DNA from: Erodium maritimum | Lineage: Eukaryota; Streptophyta; Magnoliopsida; Geraniales; Geraniaceae | Assembly (NCBI GenBank): GCA_963921825.1 | Contig: OY997593.1 | Coordinates: 54,854,039-54,918,038 of the forward strand | DNA length: 64,000 bases | Direction: 5' to 3' | Shown here: positions 34,655 to 44,624 of the stretch, piece by piece | Layout: each line of letters begins with the position of its first letter | Position numbering within the stretch: position 1 is the stretch's first letter | The notes under the pieces: model-generated | The model's database searches: none | Told to the model about the DNA's origin: nothing | What the model saw: only the letters and a program-made list of their open reading frames with translations | Position numbers and translations under genes: made by a program

Positions 34655-35085
34655 ACTTCTACCCCGACGTGCGTTTCCGGGAAGATACCCGACCGAGGTG
34701 TGTGCCGGTCCGGTATGTTTGGTATGAGATTTACCCCGATGTGCGTTTCCGGGAAGACCGATGGTGCATTCTGGTATGTTGTATTGTTTGTTTACCCCGA
34801 AGTGCGTTTCCGGGAAGACCGATGGTGCATTCCGGTATGTTGTATTGTTTGCTTTCCCCGATGTGCGTTTTCGGGAAGACATCTAGATCGATGGGTATTC
34901 CGGTATGATGTATGTTGTTTCACCCCGATGATGTGTGTCCGGGAAGACATCTAGACCGATGGGTATTCCCTTATGATATATATTTTGTTTCACCGCGATG
35001 CTGTGTGTCCGGGAAGACATCTAAACCGAGGGTGTATTCTGGTATGATTTATTTGTTTCACCCCGATGCTGGATTCCGGGAAGAT
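34655..35085 (+). repeat. LTR minisatellite, seven units of 62-71 bp
   Basis: Each unit starts near an accccgatgtgcgtttccgg-like word, continues with gaagacatctagaccgatgg and ends with a tattccggtatgatgt-like word. Unit starts are close to 34661, 34732, 34794, 34856, 34922, 34991 and 35058. The 5' LTR has a single fused unit at the same place (about 20599), consistent with collapse by recombination between the first and last units. Confidence 0.85.
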
Positions 35086-35373
35086 ATCTAGACTGAGGCC
35101 GTGTTCCGGTACGATATGTTGAGTTGTGTGTGTGGATCGGGGTATCATGATTACTTGTCTTATGTTCGGGTGATGTCGCTTTGAGTGGTGTTCGCAGGAG
35201 TTATAGCAATATAATGTCATGTGGTTGTGTATGTTCCTTTAACTTGGTTCTATTATCGATGAAGTTGTGTTTCTGTCGGTTTCTGTTATGTTGTCATTTA
35301 TTAATAAGTGTATCTATTTTAGTAATTGTGGTGACGGAGCGGGAGTCCATTCCCTTTACTACTTTTTTCCTAC

Positions 35374-35413
35374 TGAGCGAAAGCTCACCCCCTCTGTTTT
35401 TACTGTTTTACAG
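35374..35413 (+). promoter_or_regulatory. Conserved LTR hairpin plus 3'-splice-like site (3' LTR)
   Basis: Identical to the 5' LTR copy: hairpin at 35374-35387 and TTTTACAG ending at 35413. Confidence 0.6.
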
Positions 35414-35701
35414 GTTTCGATCATGAGTCGGTTTAGAGGACGTCTCAGAGCTCGGGATCTCATCGAGAGTCCGGGGATTTATCTTTTAGTGGAGACGTAC
35501 TTTTCTTTTATGTACTAAACGGTGTCCCTTTTTATCTATATTTTGAGCGTTGACTCGCGACATCAGATTTTATTGTGGAACTAAATTTCAGAGTTTTATC
35601 TCGTTTAACTTACTTTTACTTTTAAATTTATTATTATTTTTACTTTACTTTAGTTCACGTCTCGAGTCCGACCAAAACCGGATTTGGGGCGTGACATAGT
35701 A

Positions 35702-35901
35702 TATCGGTAAGACCAGGGATCATTGGAATAATACTCTTTTTCTTCTAAGAGTTTCACTATCAAGTCATGTACTTGATGATCTTAGAAAGAGTCGATTATT
35801 CACGCAATTAACATTTAACAAAATGATAATGAAAGTGCCAATGTATTAATAAATGATAGTGTCATACATGAAAAGATTGACCTAGGGCATAAAACTAACA
35901 A
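35702..35901. other. Right part of the non-coding sequence interrupted by the gypsy element
   Basis: Continuation of the sequence described at 17755-18813, separated from it by the gypsy insertion. It ends ctaaca. It directly abuts a possible first exon on the minus strand, so this repeat may itself have landed in a gene. Confidence 0.4.
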
Positions 35902-35907
35902 TAGGTA

Positions 35908-36100
35908 TCAGTGGTGGAGTGGGAGTGGTATGCTTTGGTTTCCTCCTTCGGTGAGTATTTGAAGTCGAAAGGGGAATTGTCGACACGGTCTTCAACGTCG
36001 AACATTGCATGGATGGCGACAGAACCAGGCCGGCTGGAGCAGCAACAACAGGGAGCTTTTCGGCGGCGGGAGCAGAGGGAGCAGTGAAGTTGGTGGCCAT
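35908..36100 (-). pseudogene. Possible first exon of a gene cut off by repeats
   Basis: A minus-strand ATG at 36100 opens MATNFTAPSAPAAEKLPV, an Ala/Pro-rich start that resembles the N-terminus of a real protein. An overlapping frame (up to 36137) encodes DVEDRVDNSPFDFKYSPKEE, also protein-like, so a frameshift between the two is possible. The open sequence runs straight into the repeat at 35901 and no downstream exon is visible. I do not recognise the family. It may be a gene remnant or chance. Confidence 0.3.
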
Positions 36101-37312
36101 ACTCGCAGAGGCGTCTTAGGTTAGGTTTTAGTCTCAAGTTTCGAGAGATATGTTTTTTTTATGATTTATGTTCTAATTAATTGAAATAATAAGAGCTTTA
36201 TTAAGAAGCTTTGTATTTCTGTAACCACTTTTTTTCAAAATAATTATAATTTGAGGGTCCAAAAAAGTTACGAGGAATAGTAGGTCGTTGCCCTGCCCCC
36301 TCTGGCTATTCGTCGTAAGAAGCGTAAGAAACATGTCCGTCTTCACTCGGTCGTCTCTCTCTCTCCACAAAAAGTCTAAGGCCAATGCGTGCATGGGAAA
36401 TTTGAAAATCCTTAGGTTTCTCTTTTTCATAGGGCTAGGAAGCAGTTATTAAGATCTTTGAACCGCCCTAAAGCATTCTTGTGGCTCTTAATTCCGGTGG
36501 CCCTTTTGCTCTCTCAGCTCCTTTTAGTTTTAGCGTTTCTAGTTCCTTCATTTCTCTGTAATTCTCTCTGGTTTCTAGTTGGGCTGAATAATTTTTTTTT
36601 TTGAAACGGGTAACTGGCAATTTCATTAATGCCAACTGGAAATCAGACAAAGTGAGGCGTGACCGCCTCGGGTTCCAGATGTTTGCCCGGGCCGACCGTA
36701 GCAAGCCCGACGCTCATGGACCCATAATTTTAGCCCACTAGAACTTGTGGGCAACAACTCAAGATAACCCCCTACCGCCGTTTCAACATAACGGGGGAAA
36801 ATAAAGAAATGTCCAAAACCAACAGAAGAAACATAGTCCCAAAAAACATAACAGAAATAGCAGTAAAGTAAAATGACTGGTGCTGATAGTGCAGGCTCCC
36901 GGGACCTCCCAGCATTGGCTGCCCCGGGTCTGTGGGTATAGGCTGATGATGACGCCTCCCACCCCTGCTGGGGCCGATCATTTCTCCATCAGAGGCCTCT
37001 GGACCTCCGCTCTTCCAGCTGCTCCTGCACGGACCTCTATCCCCGATGCTTGACCCTTCGCCTGTCACGCCCCAATTTCAGTAAACCGAACTCGGGACGC
37101 GAACATTTAAAATAATAAACACTTTGAAACCTTTTCCATTTAAACATTTTAAAATACCAGTTTAGTTCAAAAAAATAATATTTACAACTCAAAATCAGTC
37201 CCAACAAGTGGACAAAAACATGGTATACGTCGCTAGACTCAAATAAACCCAGAATCCCGCTTCTAGCTCTTCAAGCTTCAGAAGCTCACCTAGTCCAGCC
37301 TGCGAACAGTAC

Positions 37313-37348
37313 CTGTAGGAAAAGCAGCTAGGGTGAGCGTTCGCTCAC
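37313..37348 (-). promoter_or_regulatory. Conserved LTR hairpin plus 3'-splice-like site (third family)
   Basis: On the minus strand GTGAGC-GAAC-GCTCAC (37348-37333), a 6-bp stem, is followed about 20 nt later by TTTTCCTACAG ending at 37313. The stem is one pair longer than in the other families and remains fully paired. Confidence 0.55.
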
Positions 37349-37624
37349 CACCGCGGATAACAGACTGACTACGGCATAATTAGCAGACAATGCCGGTAAC
37401 ACCAACACAAACTCAACACCGGGGAACACCATCCCCAACCCAAGTACTCCGACTGAACACACACCCACAGTTACCTTCCTTGACCAACTCAACACCCTGA
37501 CACGTAAAGTAGACCCGACACAACGATCACGACCCCTCCCAAGGACTCAAAAGACCACCACGCAACACCCAAGATCACAAAGGATCGCACACCAAACAAG
37601 ATCACAAAGGATCGCATACCAGCT

Positions 37625-38680
37625 GCCAACTGCTCAGTGCCAAGAACGCTCGCAACCTCCCGAGACTCTAGCTCAGTCAGGCCAGCCAAAGAACGCTCGC
37701 AACATCCCGAGACTCTAACTCGGTCAGGCCAGCCAAAGAACGCTCGCAACCTCCCGAGACTCCAACTCGGTCAGGCCAGCCGAAGAATGCTCGCAACTTA
37801 CCGAGACTCTAACTAGTAAGCCAGCCAAAGAATGCTCACAAACCCAAACAACACACGCGCGGCCAGGACCCCTTTATTGACGGGCGGGCCCCCTACCCCG
37901 TCTGAACATGCAGACGCGTGTGCTCGTGGACCCCCGTTTCATGAAGCGGGCCCTCAACCTCAGGTAACCATAATCACAATCACAACCACAAACAAGTTCA
38001 ACAAACAGCAACAACACAAGATCAACACTCCACAGGCACTCATGGCCACCCAAGACACCAACAGTAAAACACGGACTCAACAACCCCACGGGCACTCACG
38101 GCCTCCCAAGACACACCAACCATAACTCACGGGCTCAACAACCCCACGGGCACTCACGGCCTCCCAAGACACACCAACCATAACTCACGGGCTCAACGAC
38201 CCCACGGGCACTCACGGCCTCCCAAGACACACCAACCATAACTCATGGGCTCAACGACCCCACGGGCACTCATGGCCACCCAAGACACCCCAACAGTAAA
38301 TCACGGGCTCAACAGCCCCACGACACTCATGGCCACCCAAGACACACTAACAGTAAAGACACAGGTTCAACAACCCCACGACACTCATGGCCACCCAAGA
38401 CACACCAACAGTAAGGACACGGGTTCAATCAACCCCACGGGCACTCATGGCCATCCAAGACACAACAGTAAAACACGGGCTCTCATGGCCACCCAAGACA
38501 CAACATACACAAACAACCTCCGGCATAACCAATGCCTCCAACAATCCTAATATCAATAGTTTCACAAACAACCTCCGGGCATGGTCATATGCCTCCAGTA
38601 CTCCTAATCTCGATAAGTTCGCAATCAACCTCCGGGCATGGTCATATGCCTCCAGTAGTTCTAATAACGCTAAGTTCTCT
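37625..38680. repeat. Three tandem arrays inside the solo LTR
   Basis: Array 1 (about 37640-37842): four units of 47 bp around gaacgctcgcaacctcccga. Array 2 (about 38030-38480): eight or so units of 40-60 bp around ccacgggcactcacggcctc with cccaagacacaccaac. Array 3 (about 38510-38680): three units of about 57 bp around aacctccgggcatggtcata. They occupy the same part of the LTR as the minisatellites of the other families, with unrelated unit sequences. Confidence 0.8.
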
Positions 38681-40206
38681 GCTCCTACGACACTACTAAG
38701 TGTCACATGCATTCCCAATAATCATTACGTTCCCGTACCATGCTTTTCTAATATTCAAATAAACCTACTTAACCCACGACACCCCGGTGTCACATGCAAT
38801 TCTACTGTTAATTTTCCCTAGTCAGGGCCGAGATCCGGCTACTTTTCCCTACCTCGTGCGTGTTCTCCCAAAAGCCAACCAACGAGCTCCGGTGATGATC
38901 TCAGTCACTCACCCAGCTTTCCCTTGCCTCGGTCCGTGGCACGATCTAAAAGAACACAATTTAAAGGCACTTAACAACTCGCAGGAATAAACTGAAAATC
39001 ATTAAACTTGATGTCAAAACTTAACCCCGACAATGTCGATCACTCCCAAACTCCCCAAATACTCGACATTGTCGATAAGGGACCCGTAAAGGCCCGATTC
39101 GCCCGACATGGCGAATCTGCCCGGGTTTTGTAAATGCCCTTCCGGGGCTCCAAAAATTCCCGTTTTCGTTTCTACGGTCTTAGAATAATTCAAGGGTCCC
39201 AATATACTTGACAGAATCGAATTCCGACTTCCGAGTCAATTAATTGTCGTTTCAAGTTTCTAAAACCCGTTAATTATAACCTTTCCAATTTAATTCCACC
39301 CGGCCCACCTTGGCCATGGGCCCTAGGGCTCAATTTGGGGCCCGGCCACCATGGTGGTGGCTGGTCCTAGCTCCGGCCAGCCACCCCATGGCCGGAGCTC
39401 CTCCCGAGCTCTCGGTCACCGGAAAACGTCAAAACTCACCTCCAAACACCTCACAAACGTCTCCAACACTCCCTTAACATCAAAACCACCTTTAACTAAT
39501 AGTTTTATAAAAACCTATCTTCCAAAATTAATCAAAACGAGAATCGGTTCGGTGTATACCGTAGAGGAGAACGAGGGGAGTGCACTTCCTCCTAGCCTTG
39601 AGTCGATCCAATGGTTGATGACGTGAATAGTGCCACAAACCCTAGCTTCTCTCTCTTTTCTCTCTTCTTCTCCTTCTCTCTCTAAAACTCTCTTCTTTTC
39701 TAAAAACTAACACATTTTCCATTTTTTTCCTTTTACATGTGTGGCCGGCCACCCATCTCTCCTCTCATTTTCCCCCCAAAAACCTAACACCACCATAAGT
39801 TGGACAAGTGTCAAGGTGGGTCCCACAGATTCGCGAAAAACGGACGTTTCGGGCCTCGAACGGGCACTTTTTCCCAAAAATTACGAAACTTGACGGGCTA
39901 CAAGGAAACGGCTCAACTAAGACCGATGCGATGACGGCTAAGCTTTTTGGATCCAAAACGGTCCTCGAATGGACCAAAACGTCGCTCGGTTGACTTTTCC
40001 AGCGAAAAGTCAACATTTCCCAAATTGATCAGAAAGTTGCCCTGAGTCCCCCGGAACTCACTTTGGTCGATAACGGGGTCAACTTAAGTTCGGTATGACA
40101 CTCGGGGTCATTTTAGGTTCAATTAAGTGTCAGTCTTAAGAATTTTAAATTTTCCTGTTTTTCGCAGGTTTGACTGGCGTTGACCGGGAGTGGTTATCAC
40201 ATCGCC

Positions 40207-40916
40207 GGTCCCAGCGGGATCCACGGTTCTCCATCCAGAGGTGACGCCAGCGGTGACACCATACGATTGAGGGCCTTACCGGGATTCCCTTTTTCAACAG
40301 GAATCCAAAGCATCGGTAGCGGTGACATAGGGGATCCCAGGACATCCACCCCCGCCCCCAGTCGGGATCCGATCGTGCCCGGCCCTGTCTGTCCGCCACC
40401 TTCGTCGCCATCCATATTTGGAGGGGAGATTGGCCGATCTCCAACTCGGTAAGGCTCGATCATATGCCAACCCGGCGTTACCTGGGTACTCCATGGTGAC
40501 CCTCGTAGAAGGTCAGGCCGAGGGCGGTGCAGCCGGATGGGGCAGTCATCCGACGATGAGGAGATGAGGGCGTCGGGGTGAAAGTTCGATGCGATCGGTT
40601 GGGTAACGTTGGAGCGAATCTGATTACCTGGATCCATGGCTGCGTGACGGTGATGGTGATGGCGAAGGGGGAGACAGTGGTCAGCGAGATCTGGTGGCGG
40701 CGGCGGCGAACGTAGTGGCGAACTCGGGGAAGAGAAGGCAGCGTGGCTGGCGACGGCGATGTCGTGGAGAGAGGAGGGATGTGTAAGTGGTGGTGATGGC
40801 GAGAGAGGCAGAGGACGAACGGAGAAGGTGGTGGTTGACGGCTGCGGCGGCGACCCTTTTAGGGTATGAGAGAACCTCATTGAGGTTGTGTGGAGAGCGT
40901 TCCGATTCAATTCCAT
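40207..40916 (-). pseudogene. ORF1-like frame of LINE copy D
   Basis: The first ATG within the element is at 40916, 11 bp from its 5' end. The frame stays open for about 235 codons up to the solo LTR. The product is Ser/Pro-rich at first, has a His-rich patch (LRHHHHRHA), then SPWSTQVTPGWHMIEPYR, shared with copy A. When the LTR is ignored, the frame continues about 27 codons and stops at MEK. I see no zinc knuckle. It may be a deleted ORF1 or a protein specific to the short elements. Confidence 0.4.
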
Positions 40917-40939
40917 AAGCTTTTGAATGGGCTGAATAA

Positions 40940-41765
40940 ATTTTAGTATCTTGTCGTTGATCAAAAAATAGAAAAAAAATAAAAAGTATATAAATCCGAT
41001 TAATCCTTGACTAGAGCCTAAGGGTCATTATCTTCTGATTAGCGCCTAACCTTTTTTACAATCTTGATTTCAAGAAGCTGGTCGGTCTTGAGTCCTAAAT
41101 ATAGTATTGAGGTTTCCACACCTGTAGGGGCTATATGATCGTGTTTCTCTGATTGTTGTGATTTTTCACCATTTTGCTTTAGACCCTATTTTTTAAAATT
41201 ATTGATTTCTTCATCTTTATATCTGTTGTTTAATTATTTTCGTTGATGCATATACTTTTGTTTGACACAACTAAAGGAATATTTCATAAACAGGATCAAC
41301 CTACTTGTATATTTTGACGTTGCCTTTCTCAATTGGACCAACGACATACAACCGTTTCTAGAATCAAATAAAATAAATTCATAGTATTGGAAGAGACTTA
41401 ATCAGATCATACCACTATCATAAATAACAAGGCAAATTAAGATATAACATGAACAAGGTTTGAATTAGGATAAACCACATTTTGAAGCAAACCGACCAAA
41501 ACAAGCCATAAATCGATCGCTCCCCATATACATGTTCTATTCTTCTCTCACTTTCTGTGTTCATCTCTCTCACATGAACCCTAGTGGTCTGCTTTTTGTT
41601 CCCTCTTCTTTTTACCCACACACAATAAACACATCAACATTAATCAGCTACTCTGATCTTCGATCTCTCTTTCTGTTCTTCATTATCATAGAAAAGTTGC
41701 GTAGTTGTTGTTATTAATCTTCTTCTTAAAGATCTAAGTCTTGTTGATTTTGTGGCACTATCATC
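40940..41765. other. Upstream flank of the ABCG gene
   Basis: AT-rich promoter and leader sequence with no coding signal. A CT-rich stretch (tcttctctcactttctgtgt, near 41541) precedes the start codon by about 225 bp and is a plausible leader. Confidence 0.4.
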
Positions 41766-44017
41766 ATGGATCTTGAGGCCCAGGCGAAAAATCATGACGA
41801 CGACTCATCTACCATATTCAAGAATATCAATCGCCCCGTTACATTACAGGTATATATATGTATACATATTTATATGCTTCAATCAATTCAAATTTCGATT
41901 TCGTCTCGTTTAATTTGCTGCTTGTGTTCATGTCTTGTAATTACGTGTGCATGCAATTTGTTGTATTGTTGGACACTGAAACTAACTTAACTGTGATCCT
42001 TGTTTCTTGCTCAATAATGGAAATAAATATTTTCCAGATTTGTCACATTTTCACATGGTTATGAAATTATACCATTCCTAAATTTAGGAATGTTACATTT
42101 CTCACATTATCTCTTTTGTGAATCTCATTTCAAAAAGAAAATGAAGCAATTTAAAATTTCATTTCTGTGTTTTATTTTTGTACAGTTTGAGGATGTTGTA
42201 TACGAGGTAGAGAAGAGCAGTAGGTCGCAAAAGAAACTAATATTGAAGCGCATAAACGGCATTGTACGTCCCGGCGAGATGCTAGCCCTGATGGGACCCT
42301 CCGGCAGCGGCAAGACGACCCTCCTGACGGCCCTCGGTGGGCGCCTGAGTGACGGCAAGCTGACGGGCAGCATCACCTACAACGGCAAGGCCTTCAACAA
42401 CAGCATGAACCGCAAGACAGGCTTCGTGACCCAAGACGACGTCCTCTACCCCCACCTCACCGTGACGGAGACCCTCGTCTTCACGGCCCTCCTCCGCCTC
42501 CCCAACACTCTGACCAAGGCGCACAAGGCCGAGCACGCGGCGGCGGTGGTGAAGCAGCTCGGCCTCACGCGGTGCAAGGACAGCATCATCGGTGGGCCCT
42601 TCTTGAGGGGGGTCTCCGGAGGGGAGAGGAAGAGGGTTAGTATTGGCCAAGAGATGCTCATAAACCCCAGCTTGCTGTTCCTTGACGAGCCCACCTCCGG
42701 TCTTGACTCCACCACGGCGCAGAGGATTGTGTCCACGCTGTCGGAGCTTGTTGCCGGCGGGAGGACTTGCCTGATGACCATACACCAGCCTTCTAGTAGG
42801 CTGTTTTATATGTTCCACAAGGTGCTGCTGTTGTCGGAGGGAAACCCCGTGTACCTCGGAAAGGCATCGGCCGCTATGGACTACTTTGCCGAGGTTGGAT
42901 TCAGCCCCTCCGTCCCCATGAACCCCGCTGATTATTTGTTAGATCTTGCTAATGGTATGTACGTTATTGAGTTTTGATATCATATTAGAGGACCAACTCA
43001 GTTAACAGCTTATTGTTGATTAATGTAGGTATCACAGGAGACGAGTCGCAAGAAGATGCAAGTGAGATTAAGCAAACACTGGTGTCCGCTTTCGAATCCA
43101 AGGTAAAGGGCAAGTTGAAGGAAGAGCTTCAAAAGAGTAGCAGCTCCTACCAAGAAGGGAAGGAGGACAAGGTGGTCGCAGAATGGCCCACTACTTGGTT
43201 CCAGCAGTTCTCTGTTTTGTTGCACAGAGGCATCAAAGAAAGGAGGCACAGTTCCTTTTCCGGGCTCAAGATTGGACAGATCTTGTTCGTTGCTTTCCTC
43301 TGCGGCTGTCTCTGGTGGCAATCCGACGATTCTCATCTTCAGGACAAGGTTGGACTGCTCTTCTTTTGGTCAGGTTTTTGGGGGGTTTTCCCCTTGTTCC
43401 AAGCCATCTTCACATTTCCTCAAGAACGCATGATGCTGGCGAAAGAACGAACGTCCAGGATGTATCGCCTCTCGTCCTACTTGGTGTCCCAGGTGGTGGC
43501 GGGTCTCCCCTTGGAGCTAGCCTTGCCTACCGCTTTTGTTTGCATAACATATTGGATGGCGGGGCTTAAACCCTTCCTGGGGAACTTCCTCTGCACCTTA
43601 CTCTCCCTTCTCCTCAGTGTGTTGGTTGCACAAGGATTGGGGCTTGCAATCGGAGCAATGGTGATGGATCAGAAGTCTGCAACTACTCTAGGATCGGTCA
43701 TCGTCTTGTCCTTCCTTCTTGTAGGCGGATATTATGTTCAACATGTACCGCCCTTCATATCTTGGATCCAATACCTATCTATCAATCACTACTCCTACCA
43801 ACTGTTCCTGGATTCACAGTACAATTACAGTGACAAGTACCCTTGTGACACTGACCCCAGTGGGAAGTGCCTCGTCGGAGAGTTCCCTTCCATCAAGCAT
43901 ATGGGTCTAGGCAATCCCATAGCTTCCGTCATGGTTTTGGTGATGATGCTTCTTGGTTATCGCCTAATGGCTTATATGGCCTTGACGCAGATTGGGAAGA
44001 CCAAGAACCTTGGCTAG
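41766..44017 (+). CDS. ABCG (WBC) half-size ABC transporter
   Basis: Three coding exons, 41766-41849, 42186-42954 and 43029-44017, all GT-AG and in phase, give 613 residues. The order is nucleotide-binding domain then membrane domain, as in the G subfamily. Motifs: Walker [11 protein letters not shown]-loop [16 protein letters not shown], signature [15 protein letters not shown], Walker [15 protein letters not shown]-loop TIHQPSS. The C-terminal half has about six hydrophobic segments and the family motif [18 protein letters not shown]. Similarity is closest, from memory, to the ABCG14/ABCG21/ABCG25 group. Those proteins act as plasma-membrane exporters of small molecules, working as dimers; members include cytokinin and abscisic acid carriers. 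The substrate cannot be told from sequence. The N-terminus (about 30 residues before the nucleotide-binding domain) is much shorter than in ABCG14 or ABCG21. An AATAAA lies about 105 bp after the stop. Confidence 0.93.
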
Positions 44018-44624
44018 ACAGAGATAGCATTCCTTTCATAGCTAGTCCAGAAATAATTCCAATGTACTAGGAAATAAGTTTGTTGTTGTTCAGGATCTGG
44101 TTCTGTTTTGAATGAACCTAAATAAACAGTTGAGGTGGAGTTGATATGTCGTATGATTAGGATATTTGTGAATATTCAGGTGCATTTCAGGTACATTTAT
44201 AGATATTAATTGCTTACCCCATCTCTGCAGTTCCCTCTGCGATCTGAAACAACTCCTGAAGAGCTCTACAATCTACGACATTTGAAAATCGTTTATACAT
44301 CTTCCATTGAAGAACTCGAGGAGTCCGAGAGAAATTCAAAGTCATAACCGAAATTCTGAAGCTTTTATACAATTTTCTGGAAAAATAAGTGCCTAACAAG
44401 TCTTAAACCTTCGGGGGCCCTATAGCAGTCCACCCAACAAACAATGAGGCGTGGAGTACAATCTAATTGATTTTAAAAGGCGAATGATATGGGGAACTTT
44501 ATATTCATACACTTGTGTTGTTTTCTGGCTAATTATACAAATGAGCCAACAACATTACATGTAGTTCCATCAACTGAAGATCCCACAACCACAAGGATGA
44601 GTAATTCTTTCAGGATGAATAACC
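44018..44624. other. Intergenic: 3' regions of two convergent genes
   Basis: Holds the 3' untranslated region of the ABCG gene (aataaa near 44121) and that of the SRO gene on the other strand. No additional gene is seen. Confidence 0.5.

Larger units (their letters stand above)
18814..35696 (+). mobile_element. Ty3/gypsy LTR retrotransposon, chromovirus-like, with nested insertions
   Basis: The element is bounded by LTRs that start TGTAAGAAC and end GGGGCGTGACA, and it is flanked by the 5-bp duplication TAGTA (18809-18813 and 35697-35701). Order: LTR, iMet-type primer binding site, untranslated leader, gag with zinc knuckles, protease remnant, reverse transcriptase, RNase H, integrase, chromodomain-like tail, polypurine tract, LTR. 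The domain order pol-RT-RH-INT and the C-terminal tail place it among chromoviruses, possibly the Tekay/Del clade (inference from long LTRs and tail motif). It is dead: gag and pol contain several stops, and about 6.3 kb of other LTR sequence is inserted between gag and pol. Confidence 0.93.
32855..35696 (+). repeat. 3' LTR of the gypsy element (2,842 bp)
   Basis: Begins TGTAAGAACT and ends GGGGCGTGACA, followed by the TAGTA target duplication. It is longer than the 5' LTR because of the minisatellite at 34655-35085. Its GC-rich U3 array lies at 33752-33990. Confidence 0.92.
37063..40201 (-). mobile_element. Solo LTR of a third gypsy-related family, reversed
   Basis: It runs from tgtcacgccccaatttcag (37063) to gggagtggttatcaca (40201), 3,139 bp. 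The target duplication tcgcc flanks it (37058-37062 and 40202-40206). It shares only termini and short modules with the other LTRs: the hairpin at 37333-37348, a gaggtaggga word near 38850 (reverse strand) and tandem arrays in the middle. No internal region remains. Confidence 0.9.
36592..40927 (-). mobile_element. Short LINE-derived insertion (copy D), split by a solo LTR
   Basis: The 12-bp duplication tgggctgaataa flanks the element (36580-36591 and 40928-40939). Poly-T at 36592-36600 is the poly(A) tail. The LINE consists of 36592-37062 and 40207-40927, about 1.2 kb once the 3.1-kb solo LTR is taken out. With both flanking duplications present, this is probably the complete inserted unit. 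Its 3' part matches copies A and B. Its 5' part holds an open frame with SPWSTQVTPGWHMIEPYR, matched in copy A. There is no ORF2. Confidence 0.85.

Noticed and set aside
36592..36600. aaaccctaa-like words near LINE 5' ends as telomeric repeats
   Set aside because: Only single or double occurrences are present at the 5' sides of LINE copies, never tandem arrays. They are ordinary leader motifs.
38030..38480. Regularly spaced repeats resembling a CRISPR array
   Set aside because: The units are whole tandem repeats without unique spacers, lie inside a plant LTR and have no cas genes nearby.
42282..42818. Long minus-strand frame of 178 codons
   Set aside because: It is the antisense shadow of the ABCG nucleotide-binding exon, whose codon bias keeps the reverse frame open.
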